Positions 25,430 to 36,002 are shown, numbered from the stretch's first letter. The stretch: DNA of 64,000 nt from Actinoalloteichus hoggarensis (GCF_002234535.1 NZ_CP022521.1:4154001-4218000), one strand, 5' to 3'. Notes: generated from the letters alone by a model not told the origin. Translations and numbers: made by a program.

Positions 25430-26298
25430 TGCTGGTCTCCTTCTCGACGCGAGCGGCCCTCGGCCCGTGTCCCGACGGCGGGCCGATTCGTCGGAATCGA
25501 ACGTATTCGGCGGCAAGCCGGTGAGGAACCGCCGAACGGCCGCGCCGGGATCGGCCTGGCCGGAGCGCCCCCCGCACCGGGGCGCCGCACACGGCCGCTC
25601 AGCCCCGACCACCTGCTGTCGGCCGCCCGGCACCGTGGCACTCGGGTCGGGAGACCGCGGACCTCGACGCGGACCCCGCGGCGCCGCCGTGGTCGACGGT
25701 GGACAGGATCGACGGTCGAACCCGGCCGCGTGGATCGCCGAGGTTCGGCACCGAGCGTCCGGTTGACGATCAACGGTGTGCGGCTCGCGGCTGATCCGCA
25801 CGCCTGCGGGCGCCAACGGTGCGAGTCAGGCGGACGTGGACGATCCGACGTCGGCGAGGCGACTCCCGCGCGGGCAGCTCCCTCACCCCGTGGCGAAGCG
25901 AGCAGAGGCGTCGACGACCGGTCGTGCGGCGGCCCGGCGCCGGCCGCCGCGTCCATCGGCCCGGGCATTCGGCGGGCGTCTCGGCTCGGTGACCCGTTCG
26001 TCGGTCGACATCCGGCAGGACGAGACGCCGCGCGGGGCGGTGATTCAGCGGTGCCCGCTGAGCCCTTCGGCGCAACACCTCCTTCCCGATTGCCCAACCA
26101 TGCGGATCGACGATGCGATACACCCGCGCCCGGTTAACGTGAATCAGCCGATCCCCGGTTCGGAAAAGGCGCCAGCGAACGACACGGGCATCGCGGAGAG
26201 CGATTCGACATTCTTCCGCGCTGTCGGTGCGCCGCTGCGCGCGCCTCGTCGACGGCGCCGATTCCGACCGAGCCGATATTCTTCTCAAGGAGTCGATG
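25430..26298. other. Intergenic region, no gene recognised
   Basis: About 870 bases between the divergent protease and membrane-protein genes. Frames are shadows with no domain. The last 250 bases are less GC-rich and probably hold the promoter of the membrane-protein gene; SD AAGGAG lies at 26287-26292. Confidence 0.4.
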
Positions 26299-27270
26299 AT
26301 GTCGCAGTCAGGAATCTCCGAGGAACATTCGCCGCCGACGGCGGCGACCTCGACGCTCGTCAACGGACACTTCCCCCGCCGACGTGGGCTGATCATCCTG
26401 TTGAGTTCCGTGGCGGGTTTCCTGCTCACCGTGGTGTGGTCGGCGGAGTTCGTCGACTCGGCCATCGGCGGCACCGTCGCGGACACCCTCCTCGGCCACG
26501 ACGCCGACGAGACGCCCATCGCGGGAATCTGGGCGGGCGTCGTCTTCGCCTTCGTCTCGGGGCTGGCGGGCACGTTCACCGCCTGCAACATCGCCGCGTT
26601 CGGCGCGATGGCCCCGCTGCTGGGCTCGCCGGGAAGCCGATGGTCACGCATGGCGAACACCCTGCGCCCACTGGCATGGCTGGCCGTCGGGATGCTCGCG
26701 GTCTCAGCGGTGTACGGGGTGATCGTCGGTGTGGTCGGCACCGACATGCCGCAGTTCTCCACCGCGCCCAACGGGCCCGGTCTGTCGCCGCGCAGCGTCC
26801 AGTCGATGGTCGTCTTCGGCATCATCGGCCTGACCATGCTGTATCTGGGACTGGCCGCGCTCGGCGTGGTCAGAGACCCGTTCGCCCGAGTGTCCCGACG
26901 GTTTCCGAACGCCCCCATGGTGTTCCTGGGCGCGCTCGTCGGTGCCTTTCAGATCGGCAGGCCGTTCCCGCTTTTCCGACAGATGTTCCGTGATGCCGCC
27001 GAAAGTCACAATCCGCTCTACGGCGCGGCGGCATTCTCTCTGCAGGCCGTCGGGAACATCCTCATCATCGCCGTCCTCTTCCTGATCCTGGTGTACTGCA
27101 CCGGTGACCGGCTGCGGCGATGGCTGCTGAGCGATCCGCGTCGCATCACGATCATCACCGCGGTGGCGCTGATCGTCGTCGGCGTCTTCACCGTCCTGTA
27201 CTGGGACGTGCGGCTGCTCGCCCGCCGCGAGATCATTCCGTGGTACCCCGTCGCTCCGTGGGCGGGTTAG
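26299..27270 (+). CDS. Multi-pass membrane protein, possibly CcdA/DsbD-like
   Basis: 323 residues with about seven hydrophobic segments (LIILLSSVAGFLLTVVW, IWAGVVFAFVSGLAGTFTACNIAAFG, PLAWLAVGMLAVSAVYGVIV, VVFGIIGLTMLYLGLAALGV, GNILIIAVLFLILVYCT, ITIITAVALIVVGVFTVLYW). The first membrane pair has GLAGTFTACNIAAFGAMAPL, which recalls the loop of cytochrome-biogenesis thiol-disulfide transporters, but only one cysteine is there, so function is unproven. ATG at 26299 is better spaced from AAGGAG than the adjacent ATG at 26296. It stands alone. Confidence 0.75.
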   Translation: MSQSGISEEHSPPTAATSTLVNGHFPRRRGLIILLSSVAGFLLTVVWSAEFVDSAIGGTVADTLLGHDADETPIAGIWAGVVFAFVSGLAGTFTACNIAAFGAMAPLLGSPGSRWSRMANTLRPLAWLAVGMLAVSAVYGVIVGVVGTDMPQFSTAPNGPGLSPRSVQSMVVFGIIGLTMLYLGLAALGVVRDPFARVSRRFPNAPMVFLGALVGAFQIGRPFPLFRQMFRDAAESHNPLYGAAAFSLQAVGNILIIAVLFLILVYCTGDRLRRWLLSDPRRITIITAVALIVVGVFTVLYWDVRLLARREIIPWYPVAPWAG

Positions 27271-27602
27271 GGCGTCCGACGTGGGCGGAGTCGGTGTTCC
27301 CGGCGCGGTCCTCGCCGGGACCCGGCCGTCTCAAGGTCCCCACGGCCGTCGCCGCACCGTCCGCGAGGGACACCGCGTTCACGATCGTCTCCTCAGGCCA
27401 TGTCTCGACGGTGCCTCGCGTTCGGATGCCGAGAGATCGGGCGGTTCCGATCGCGGCTCGACCGGAGCCGCCCGGCGCGGGCCGCGCGGCCTCCTCTCCC
27501 GCCGGGCGGCTCCGGCGCCGGCTCGTCGCAGCACGGCGTCGACCTTCGACGATCTCGCGGGCTTGACGACCGCACCGCCCTTCGGCGAGGGGAGCGGATG
27601 CC
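27271..27602. other. Intergenic region, no gene recognised
   Basis: Spacer between convergent genes; GC-rich, without recognisable frames or a clear terminator. Confidence 0.4.
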
Positions 27603-28079
27603 TCAGCCCTGTTCGCGGGCGATCTCGGCGAGGAGGTCCATGCCCGCGCTCATCGTCTCCGCCATGCCCGGCCGCACCCACGCATCGCGTTGCTCGACGG
27701 AGGCGAACACCGAGGTCTCCCGATAGGCGGTGCCGCCGTCGACGGCGTCGAAGGTGAAGACGCCGAGTTGAACGGCCGAGGGCATCCCTTCCATCTCGCA
27801 GGTCTGCACGAGCCGCCTCGGCTCGTCGACGTCGTGACAGACACCCCGGAACACGAACTCTCCCGCGCTGTCCGGGTCGCGCACGACGTAACGCCACAGC
27901 CCGCCGGGCCGGATCTCCAGCCGGTCGACCTCGGTGGTGAACCGCCCGCCGCTCCACCAGCGGGGCACGAGCGTCGGATCGGTGACCCCTCGGAACACCG
28001 CCTCGGGCGGTGCGTCGAAGAAGCGGGTCATGATGATGTCCTGCCGTCCCGGCGCGATGATGATCTCCGCCTGCGTCAC
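27603..28079 (-). CDS. SRPBCC / AHSA1-domain protein
   Basis: 158 residues from GTG at 28079, with GAAGGGGA upstream. The AHSA1 (START-like) pattern is clear: RFFDAPPEAVFRGVTDPTLVPRWW, then LEIRPGGLWRYV and VFTFDAVDGGTAYRETSVF, ending in GMAETMSAGMDLLAEI. These proteins form a small hydrophobic cavity; many are paired with ArsR regulators, but none is adjacent here. It is divergent from the serine hydrolase gene at 28348. Ligand unknown. Confidence 0.9.
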   Translation of the reverse strand: MTQAEIIIAPGRQDIIMTRFFDAPPEAVFRGVTDPTLVPRWWSGGRFTTEVDRLEIRPGGLWRYVVRDPDSAGEFVFRGVCHDVDEPRRLVQTCEMEGMPSAVQLGVFTFDAVDGGTAYRETSVFASVEQRDAWVRPGMAETMSAGMDLLAEIAREQG

Positions 28080-28347
28080 GATGTCCGTCCCCTTCCGATC
28101 GTCGACCACAGTCGGGCCGGTCCCGCGCCCGCCGATCGTGCCCGCCGCGAGCACCTCGGCACGGCGGGCCGCCTGCGGCGGGCGGTGCTCGCCGGCGGCC
28201 TCGACGCCCGTGACCTGCCCGGTGGCCATCGTCGTCGAGGCGGCGCGGCGGGCGGGCGAGGCGGCACCGGCACCATCAGGTGGTTCGGCTTCGTCCGTCC
28301 CGCCGCGTCGCGACGCGATCAACGGTCGCGCCTGCCAGAGTGGTCGG

Positions 28348-29493
28348 ATGAGGACATCCGTCGAGGGAACCGTCGCGGCCGGCTACGACCCCGTGGCCGA
28401 GGCGTTCGCGCGGTCGCTGTCCGAGGCAGGCTCCGAGACCGCGCAGGTGTGCGTCCATGTGGCGGGCGAACCCGTGGTGGACCTGTACAGCGGCGCACCG
28501 GGTGCGATCGAGGTCGTCTTCTCGGCCGCGAAGGGAGCCACCGCCGCCTGCGCGAACCTGCTGGTCCAGCGGGGCCTTCTCGATCTCGATGCCAGGGTGG
28601 CCGACTACTGGCCCGCCTACGGCGTCCGGGGCAAGGAGTCGACGCTGGTCCGCTGGGTCCTCAGTCATCAGGCGGGGGTGCTCGCGCCGAGGGAGCGGCT
28701 GACGATGGACGACCTGGCGGACTGGGACAGGGTGGCCGCCGCGCTGGCCGCGCAGACTCCCGCCTGGGAACCGGGCACCGCCTACGGCTACCACGCGCAG
28801 AGCTTCGGCTGGCTGGTCGGTGAGCTGGTGCGCCGAGTGGACGGCCGAAGCCTGGGCGCGTTCTTCCAGGAGGAGCTGGCCCGACCGGCGGGCGCCGACT
28901 TCTGGATCGGACTGCCCGAGGCGCAGGAGGCGCGAGTCGTCGAGGTGGTGGCGGAGGAGCCCCCGCTGCCGCCGGGAACGGACCCGGCCTCGGTCGATCT
29001 GTCCTCCTTCTTCGGCCCGCACCATCTCGACGCCTTCACCCTCGGCGGAGCCGTGCCCGAGGACGCCGTGACGGCCGCCGCCGACCGCCGCTACCGGGCC
29101 GCCGAGCTGGGTGCCTCCGGCGGGGTCACGGACGGGCGCGGCCTGTCCCGGCTCTATCGGCTGCTGCTGGACGTCTTCACCCCCGCGACCGTCGAGGACA
29201 TCCTCCGGCCGGAGACCGACGGCGCCGATCTGGTGCTGTCCAGTCCCGCCATGACCGTCGAACAGGTCTTCGGTCGCGGCTTCGAGGTGTCCCCGCCGAC
29301 GGGAGCGCCCGCCGGTGTCCGCGCGTTCGGCCACAGCGGGGCAGGCGGGACCGTCGCCTTCGCCGACCCCGATCGACGAGTCGCCTTCGGCTACGCGACC
29401 ACCCGGCTGGTGCCGGGTCCGCCGGGCATGGACCCGCGCGCCGCCGCCCTGGTCGAGGCCGTCTACGCGGCGCTCGACTCGGTCACGGGCTGA
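28348..29493 (+). CDS. Serine hydrolase, beta-lactamase/class C-like (EstB-type)
   Basis: 381 residues. The SxxK nucleophile motif is Ser59-Ala-Ala-Lys62 (VVFSAAKGATAACA). The second motif Tyr is in AYGYHAQSFGWLVGEL, a YxA rather than YxN form, and a late GHSGAGGTVAF replaces KTG, as in esterase-like members of this family. RWVLSHQAGVL is the conserved segment after the first helix. No signal peptide, so a cytoplasmic esterase or lactamase-like enzyme of unknown substrate. Start ATG at 28348. Confidence 0.88.
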   Translation: MRTSVEGTVAAGYDPVAEAFARSLSEAGSETAQVCVHVAGEPVVDLYSGAPGAIEVVFSAAKGATAACANLLVQRGLLDLDARVADYWPAYGVRGKESTLVRWVLSHQAGVLAPRERLTMDDLADWDRVAAALAAQTPAWEPGTAYGYHAQSFGWLVGELVRRVDGRSLGAFFQEELARPAGADFWIGLPEAQEARVVEVVAEEPPLPPGTDPASVDLSSFFGPHHLDAFTLGGAVPEDAVTAAADRRYRAAELGASGGVTDGRGLSRLYRLLLDVFTPATVEDILRPETDGADLVLSSPAMTVEQVFGRGFEVSPPTGAPAGVRAFGHSGAGGTVAFADPDRRVAFGYATTRLVPGPPGMDPRAAALVEAVYAALDSVTG

Positions 29494-29847
29494 GAGGACG
29501 GCACTCGTTCGAGCCTGCCGCCCACAGGACGACCCCGTCGATCGCACGGCTACGGCACTCGTCGCACTCCGTCCCGGCGGACCGATGTGCGAACACCGAC
29601 CGCTCACCCACCACGCGACCCGGTCGCCCCGTGCCTCGGGTCTCGACGCCCGGTAGGCGGGCGTCCAGCGGCTCGCCTGCCGCCGCGGCCAGGCGCCGAC
29701 CCGGTGCGAGCCGACGTGGACAGCCGGACGGCACTCCACCCGCCCCGGCGACGAGGACGGCGCGATTCCGAAAGGCACGGGCCCGCGATGCCGAGCCGCG
29801 ACCCGCGTGCCCGCCACCCGTCGCGACGTCACCCGGGAAACCGCTGC
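29494..29847. other. Intergenic region, no gene recognised
   Basis: GC-rich spacer between convergent genes with no recognised features. Confidence 0.4.
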
Positions 29848-30480
29848 TCACCCGATCGGCGGAACGACCGCGGCCGGGCGCTCGACGATCCTGGACGGCC
29901 GGACAGGGTTCCACGGACCCAGGCCGAGCGAACGCAGCGTCCCGCCCGCCGCGACGGCCAGCTCCTCGACGGAGCCGACGCCCGTCCTTCGCATCAACTC
30001 CAGACAGACGCCCGCACAGGCCTCGGCGTCATCGGCCGCGTCATGGTGTGTGCCGAGCGGCAGACCGAGATGGCGTGCGACGTCGGGCAGCCGATGACGC
30101 GGAATGTCCAGTAGTCGCTTCGCCCACGTCCAGGTACAGCCGAATCGGAGAGCCGGATAGGCCAGGCCCTCCTGATCACACGCCTGCCGTATCACCGAGA
30201 TGTCGAATGAGGCGTTGTGCGCGACGAGGACGCGATCGCCGACCGCCACGACGAGTTCGGCGAGCACCTCGGCGAACGCCGGGGCAGCATGGACCCGATC
30301 CTCGGTGATGCCGTGCACGGCCGTATTCCGGGGAGCGAAGTAGTCCAGCCCGGCGGGCGGTCGACAGAGTGTCGAATAGCGGCGGACGACTCTGCCCCCG
30401 TCGACCACGACCAGCCCGACGGAACAGACCGAGCCCCGCTTCTCGTTCGCGGTCTCGGTGTCGAACGCGGCGAAACGCAT
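29848..30480 (-). CDS. DEDDh 3'-5' exonuclease (DnaQ-like)
   Basis: 210 residues from ATG at 30480 with GGAAG five bases upstream. Exo I FAAFDTETAN carries Asp and Glu, Exo II VLVAHNASFDISVI the second Asp, and Exo III GTHHDAADDAEACAG the His and final Asp, so the DEDDh set is complete. It resembles the proofreading epsilon subunit fold (RNase T/DnaQ family) and acts on single-stranded 3' ends. It is short and stands alone, so it is a free-standing exonuclease rather than part of Pol III. The C-terminal 45 residues after LMRRTGVGSVEEL form an extra small extension. Confidence 0.9.
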   Translation of the reverse strand: MRFAAFDTETANEKRGSVCSVGLVVVDGGRVVRRYSTLCRPPAGLDYFAPRNTAVHGITEDRVHAAPAFAEVLAELVVAVGDRVLVAHNASFDISVIRQACDQEGLAYPALRFGCTWTWAKRLLDIPRHRLPDVARHLGLPLGTHHDAADDAEACAGVCLELMRRTGVGSVEELAVAAGGTLRSLGLGPWNPVRPSRIVERPAAVVPPIG

Positions 30481-31596
30481 GCTCACTTCCGGATTCTCCT
30501 CGATCAGGACCGGCGTGGTCCTCTTCGGCGCGTCCCGCACCAGGGCGGGACCGGGCAGGTCGTGGTCGTCCGAGCGGCTCCCGGTGCGCGCGACGGTCTC
30601 TTGGCGCCGCGCCGCGCGGTTCGGCGGCGAAGGCCGACTCCGGCGCGCTCGGGCAGCGCGTCGAGGCGCTCACGGCGTGAGCCGGTGCGCCGCGGGTGGG
30701 ACCCGTTCGGGCCTCGGGTACAGGTGACGGGCGGCAGAGGACACGGGGCAGCCGGCAGGCGGACCTTCGACTCCGGCCGCGCGCTCGCCGGTGGCGAGCA
30801 GCCGCCGCGCCACGTTCGTCCATTCGTTCTCGAGCGCCCGTCGGCTCGGCTCTCGGCGGCCGAGACAGGCCGATGTCGTCCGCCATCACGGCAGGCCGGC
30901 TCGCCGTGTGCTGCTCGTCGACGACGATATGGTCCGACTGCACGAGACCCCCGCGATCACCTTTGATCACCGCCTGCTCCGCGCAGCATGTATCGCCGGA
31001 AGGCGGAGTCGTGTTTCCGCACGCGCGTAACGAATTCGACACGCCGGATCGTGATTCGTCGTGTTTCGCCGATGAAGGACCTGACAGGTGATTCGACGAC
31101 GATGCCGAAGCACGGTGTAAGGAGAATTCCGGGATGCCCTGAACGAATCAGGACATCGGAGAGGTGTCGGACCGCCATCGGGCTCGTGACGAGAGTGGAC
31201 GATGCGGTGTGTCTCGACCGACGTGCCGACGATGTCTGCCCGACCGCTCGGGGCCGCCGGATCGGCCGACGGGCCGTGACGGGTCGCCACGGCACGGATC
31301 GCCACAGTGGTGGCGGACGACGACGGCACGCGCCCGCACCAGGTTCAGGAGCGACGCGCTGCCGGCACGGGGAACCGGCCGCCACGGCTCCGTCTGGAGG
31401 AACCGGCCGCCGGTCGGCGACGGACCCGACGGTGGAGCGGTCGCGGCGAGGCGGCCGGACGAAGGCGGCTCCGCTCCGGTCTCCGACCTGTCTCAGGTCG
31501 CCGGACGAACTGGTGGGCCGGGCACACCGGAGACTCGACCATCAGCGCACCGAACATGATCAGCCGAAGGGCGGGCCGCGCGTCCCCGTGACGAAT
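30481..31596. other. Long region without a recognisable gene
   Basis: About 1.1 kb. The part from about 30960 to 31150 is less GC-rich than its surroundings. All frames are short or Arg-rich and none shows a domain. It could hold a degraded gene or regulatory DNA; I cannot identify either. Confidence 0.35.
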
Positions 31597-33867
31597 TCAG
31601 GCCCGCACGGTTGATTCGTCGCCCTCCCGCGGCCGAACGCCGAGCTGATCGCACAGGAACGTCAGCACGTCGGTGGTGGACGCGACGCGCTGGTCCCTCG
31701 TCACGCCCTCGCCGTGTCCGGTGTCGGCCTCGACGCGGAGCAGCACCGGCCGCTCCGAGGCCGTGGCGGCCTGCAGGCGAGCGGCCGTCTTGGCGGGCTG
31801 CCACACCGCCACCCGAGGGTCATCGAGCGCGGTCGTCAGCAACACGGCCGGATACCGAGTCCCGTCCCGAACCCGCAGGTAGGAGTCGATGATCAGGACG
31901 TCACGCAGTCCGTCCTCGGTGGTGACGCTGCCGAATTCGGGAACGTTGACCGGCCCGTTCTCGCTGAACTCCTGGCGGGTCGCATTGGTCACCGGTACCC
32001 GGAGCACCATGGCCGCCCACAACTCGGGCCGCCGCACCATCGCCCCGCCGACCGGGATGCCGCCCGCGCTGGCGCCCTCTCCCGCCAGACGGTCCGGGCG
32101 GGTGTAGCCGAGCGCGATGAGGTGTTCGGCGCAGTCCACGAAGTCGGTGATCGTGTTCTCCTTGCGCGGCCCGCGGCCGGCCTCGTGCCAGTCGCGCCCG
32201 TGCTCGCCGCCACCACGGAGCCCGGCGACGGCGTAGACGCCGCCGCGCTCGTACCAGGCGAGCAGCTCCGGGGCGAACTCCGCCGCGAGCACATGCCCGT
32301 ACGAGCCGTACCCGGTGAGCAGCGTCGGATTGTCGCCGTCGAGCGCCAGTCCCGCGCGGTGCACGACCCGCAGCCCGACGGCGGTGCCGTCGCGGGCGGG
32401 CACCGAGAGGTCGGTCACCACGAGATCGGCCGCCGACAGACCCGCCACCGACAGATCCGCCACCGTGCGATCGGCCGCCGCGAATCCGCGCGGCTCCGGC
32501 GACGTCGGCGGAGCCGCCGACGTCACGGCGGACGGCGCGGACCGGCCGATGTCCCGCACCGTCCCGGTGGCGTCCTCGTAGCGCAGCATCATCGCCGGGC
32601 TGGTCTGCGATGTCAGCACCAGCAGTGCGGCGGCGTCGCCGAGTTCGACGAACTCCCGCACGCTGCCTGCCGCGGGCAGCTCGATCTCCTCGGCGGGGCC
32701 GCCCGCCACAGGCCGCCTGCGCAGCCGATCGGCGCCGGCCACCAGCTCTCGGGTGATCACCTGTCCGCCCACCACGTGGACGGCGCCGAGAACCCGGTCG
32801 GTCGCCGACACGATCACCGACGAGTGGTCGGGGTCGACGGCCGAGATCGCCACCACCCGACCACGCGGCGCGCCCCGATGTCCCACCAGATAGAGCGTGT
32901 CACCGTGCATCGCGAAGGCCGTGACGTCGTCGGCGGGGCCGGCGATCCGCCGCCAGGGGCAGGTGGCGGGATCGGCGAGTGCCGTGTGGGGCGCCAGGTA
33001 CACCGAGCAGTCGGACAGCCGTTCGGTGAGAGGACCCACCAGCGCGCTGTGCGAGACGACGGCGACGACCCAGTCCGACCGCCGCTGCACCAGGACGAAC
33101 GGCCGGTCCCGTCGCGACAGCGGCACCCGATCGTTCAGCCCGCGCGCCAGGAGCGGGACGTCCTCGTCGGCGGAGGTGCCGAGCCGGTGCAGGCAGGATC
33201 GGCTGTCCAGCCGCAGTTCGTCCGTCGGCGTGCCGGGCGGGGCCTCACGATATCGGTGGTAGACGAGCGACTCGCCGTCCGGCAGCCAGGACACCGCGCC
33301 GTGCGGGGTGCCGGGGAGGACGTCGTCGAGCAGCCGGGAACCGTCCACCTCCACGATGCGCAGCGTGCCGTCCTCCGCGCCGCCCCGGGAGAGACCGACC
33401 GCGACCCGCCGGCCGTCCGGGGAGGGCACGTACCAGTCAAGGCTGCCGTGTGCGTCGCCGGTCGCGACGGCGGGATCGAGCAGCACGCGGCCGCCCGTCG
33501 ACGCCTCGGACGTCGTGGTGCCCCGCACGATGTCCGCCAGGTCGCCGTCCTCGGCCACCATGAGCAGTGACCCGTTCGTCCGGGAATCGGCATGGCGGAA
33601 GAACAACCGCCCGCCCGCGGAGGCGAATCCGGTGCGGCTGACACCCGCCGAGGTCAGCTCGCCGATCCTGGCATGCAGAGCGGCACGATTCGGCGAGGCG
33701 TCGAGGACGTTCCTGGTGTGCCGGGTCTGTTCGGTGAGCCATCGACTCAGTTCCGGACCTCCGTCCTCCATCCAGCGATAGGGATCGGCGAGATCGACGT
33801 CGAATCGGCGCTCTCGAACGATGTCGACCCGTGCCGCGGGCGGCCTGCTCTCGGGTGATCGCGTCAC
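31597..33867 (-). CDS. Prolyl oligopeptidase family protein (S9A)
   Basis: 756 residues from GTG at 33867. The N-terminal part (VDLADPYRWMEDGGPELSRWL, then beta-propeller repeats such as LDWYVPSPDGRRVAVGLS) is the S9A propeller. The C-terminal alpha/beta hydrolase has YGSYGHV, the nucleophile Ser in AGEGASAGGIPVGG, Asp in TTALDDPRVAVWQPAK and His in VEADTGHGEG. It cleaves short proline-containing peptides in the cytosol. A repetitive insert around 32400-32490 (imperfect TDLSV/ADLSV units) sits between propeller and hydrolase domains. The open frame continues upstream to 34608 but only as antisense of the next gene. Confidence 0.9.
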   Translation of the reverse strand: MTRSPESRPPAARVDIVRERRFDVDLADPYRWMEDGGPELSRWLTEQTRHTRNVLDASPNRAALHARIGELTSAGVSRTGFASAGGRLFFRHADSRTNGSLLMVAEDGDLADIVRGTTTSEASTGGRVLLDPAVATGDAHGSLDWYVPSPDGRRVAVGLSRGGAEDGTLRIVEVDGSRLLDDVLPGTPHGAVSWLPDGESLVYHRYREAPPGTPTDELRLDSRSCLHRLGTSADEDVPLLARGLNDRVPLSRRDRPFVLVQRRSDWVVAVVSHSALVGPLTERLSDCSVYLAPHTALADPATCPWRRIAGPADDVTAFAMHGDTLYLVGHRGAPRGRVVAISAVDPDHSSVIVSATDRVLGAVHVVGGQVITRELVAGADRLRRRPVAGGPAEEIELPAAGSVREFVELGDAAALLVLTSQTSPAMMLRYEDATGTVRDIGRSAPSAVTSAAPPTSPEPRGFAAADRTVADLSVAGLSAADLVVTDLSVPARDGTAVGLRVVHRAGLALDGDNPTLLTGYGSYGHVLAAEFAPELLAWYERGGVYAVAGLRGGGEHGRDWHEAGRGPRKENTITDFVDCAEHLIALGYTRPDRLAGEGASAGGIPVGGAMVRRPELWAAMVLRVPVTNATRQEFSENGPVNVPEFGSVTTEDGLRDVLIIDSYLRVRDGTRYPAVLLTTALDDPRVAVWQPAKTAARLQAATASERPVLLRVEADTGHGEGVTRDQRVASTTDVLTFLCDQLGVRPREGDESTVRA

Positions 33868-34093
33868 GCCGTCGACCCTGCCATGCCCGCCGATCCGCGC
33901 GACCGACCGGCGCGACGCGCGGGACGCGACTCGGCGCGACCATGCCGCCCGACGTCCGGCGCCGCGGTCGGCACCGCGGCCCCATCGGCGCGGCGACGCG
34001 GCAGGCGCGGGATCGTCGGACCACTGGTCATCGGCCCGCGCGCCCGTCACAGTGTCCGAAGGAGTATCGCCGCCGGAGAGGATCGAGGCCGCC

Positions 34094-35656
34094 GTGCACA
34101 TCAGGATCGTCGGGGCAGGCGTGATGGGCCGAGGCATCGCGCAATGGGCCGTCACCGCGGGACACGCCGTCGAGCTCGCCGACGCGAGGCGGGAGTCGGT
34201 CGACGACGCCGTGGGCTTCGTCGCCGCGATGCTCGAGCGGGCCGTGGACAAGGGCAGGCTCGATGCCGCCGAGGCGGCGGCGGCGCGAGCAAGACTGCAC
34301 CCGCTGGGGTCGCCGTGGGAGCCGAGCACCGACGTGGAGCTGGTCATCGAGGCGGTGCGGGAGGACCTCGACGTCAAGTCCGAGGTCTTCGCCCGGTTGG
34401 CCGAGGTCCTGCCCGCCTCGACCGTCTTCGCCACGAACACCTCGTCGATCCCGGTCACCCAGCTCGCCGCGACCCTCGCGGACCCGACGAGGCTGGCGGG
34501 TCTGCACTTCTTCAACCCGGTGCCGCTGATGCGGATCGTCGAGGTCGTGCCCGGCGGGCTGACCCGGCCCGAGATCCCCGCACTGCTCGTCGAGCTGGTG
34601 CGCGCCACCGGTCACCGCGCCGTCGTGGTCGCCGACACCCCCGGCTTCCTGGTCAACCACGCCGGGCGCGGTCTGATCACCGAGGCCCTGGCCCTGGTGG
34701 AGGAGTCGGTGGCCGGGGTGCCGGACGTCGATCGCATCGCCCGGGACGTGCTCGGGCTGCGGATGGGTCCGTTCGAGTTGACCGACCTGACGGGGCTGGA
34801 CGTCTCGGCGGCGGTGATCGACTCGGTGTGGGCGGGCTTTCGGTACTCCGACCGACTGCGGCCGTCGTTCCTCACCCCCAACCGGGTCGCCGCGGGACTG
34901 CTCGGCCGCAAGACCGGCCGAGGCTTCTACGATCACGGCCCCGATGCCGCGCCGCCCGCCCCCGAGCCCCCGATCATCGGCGACCGGAGCCGTCCACTGC
35001 GGGTGGTCGGCACCGGACCGGGCGAAAGGTGGGCGGCGGACGCCGTGCGCCGGTCGCTGCTCGCCGCGGGCACGGCCTCCGGCGCGGGCGAGCACCCGAC
35101 GCGCATCGCGGCGAACGGGGCCGCCGACCGGGGCCCCGTTCTGCTGGTGCCCACCTGGGGAACCACCGTCGCCGCCGCCGTCCGCGAACACGGCCTGCCC
35201 GCCGATCGCACCGTCGGCGTCTGCCCGCTCTCCCTCGACACCGGACGTGCCGTGGTCGCCGCCACGCCCGCCGTGTCGCAGGCCGCGGTCGCCGACGCCC
35301 GCGCCGCGCTGGCGGCCGGCGGGGCGGCAGGCTCGCCGCGGGCGGTGTCGGTGGTCCGAGACACCGCGGGCTCGGTGCCGCAGCGCCTGCTCGCCTCGAT
35401 CATCGGCGTCGGAGCCTCCATCGCCGAACGCGGCCTCGCGACTCCGGAGGACGTCGACTCGGCGGTCACCGCGGCGCTCGGTTACCCGCACGGCCCGCTG
35501 AGCTGGGGCGACCGCATCGGCGCCCGCAGGCTGCTCGACCTGCAGGAGGCGCTGTCGGCCGGCACCGGGGATCCCCGGTATCGGCCGACTCGGTGGGTAC
35601 GGGAACGGGCGCAGCTGGGGATCTCGCTGACGACACCGCCGTTCGACATTCGGTGA
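34094..35656 (+). CDS. 3-hydroxyacyl-CoA dehydrogenase
   Basis: 520 residues, GTG at 34094. N-terminal NAD-binding fold with IVGAGVMGRGIAQ and ADARRESVDDAV. FATNTSSIPVTQLA, LHFFNPVPLMRIVEVVPG and DTPGFLVNHAGRGLITEAL are signature stretches of 3HCDH enzymes; the catalytic His is in LHFFNPVP. A first C-terminal helical domain follows, then a second, diverged 3HCDH_C-type domain (PQRLLASIIGVGASIAERGLA and GYPHGPLSWGDRIGARRLL), giving the duplicated architecture of the PaaH/PaaC-type enzymes of phenylacetate and fatty-acid beta-oxidation. No enoyl-CoA hydratase or thiolase is adjacent. Confidence 0.92.
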   Translation: MHIRIVGAGVMGRGIAQWAVTAGHAVELADARRESVDDAVGFVAAMLERAVDKGRLDAAEAAAARARLHPLGSPWEPSTDVELVIEAVREDLDVKSEVFARLAEVLPASTVFATNTSSIPVTQLAATLADPTRLAGLHFFNPVPLMRIVEVVPGGLTRPEIPALLVELVRATGHRAVVVADTPGFLVNHAGRGLITEALALVEESVAGVPDVDRIARDVLGLRMGPFELTDLTGLDVSAAVIDSVWAGFRYSDRLRPSFLTPNRVAAGLLGRKTGRGFYDHGPDAAPPAPEPPIIGDRSRPLRVVGTGPGERWAADAVRRSLLAAGTASGAGEHPTRIAANGAADRGPVLLVPTWGTTVAAAVREHGLPADRTVGVCPLSLDTGRAVVAATPAVSQAAVADARAALAAGGAAGSPRAVSVVRDTAGSVPQRLLASIIGVGASIAERGLATPEDVDSAVTAALGYPHGPLSWGDRIGARRLLDLQEALSAGTGDPRYRPTRWVRERAQLGISLTTPPFDIR

Positions 35657-36002
35657 GACGCCGCAGGCCACCGCTCCGGTCGAGCGGCGGTGCCTCCCGC
35701 CGGAGAGGGCGACCTCGCCGCGACGGCCGCCCCTGGTGCCGCCGTCTCGATCCCCTGGGGCGGCTCGCCGAGGCCAGGACGGTCGGGCGACTCGTCTCGG
35801 CCTGCGAGCGGTTCATGGAACGCGCGGCCGAGGCGGACGGGGTCGTCGACCGGGCGGGCGTGGGCACGCCGTGCGGCGGTGTGCCTGAGCGTTCCTTCGA
35901 GCGGATGAGCTCGGCCTTGACGCTATCGTCGAAGAAACGAGTGAGGCCTCGTTCCGGAAAGCCGCGGGACGATGCCTGGCAGGCGTCGAACGGAGGTGCA
36001 GG
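35657..36002. other. Intergenic region upstream of TioE-like regulator
   Basis: No gene recognised. GGAGG at 35992-35996 is the ribosome-binding site of the downstream CTG-initiated gene. Confidence 0.4.
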
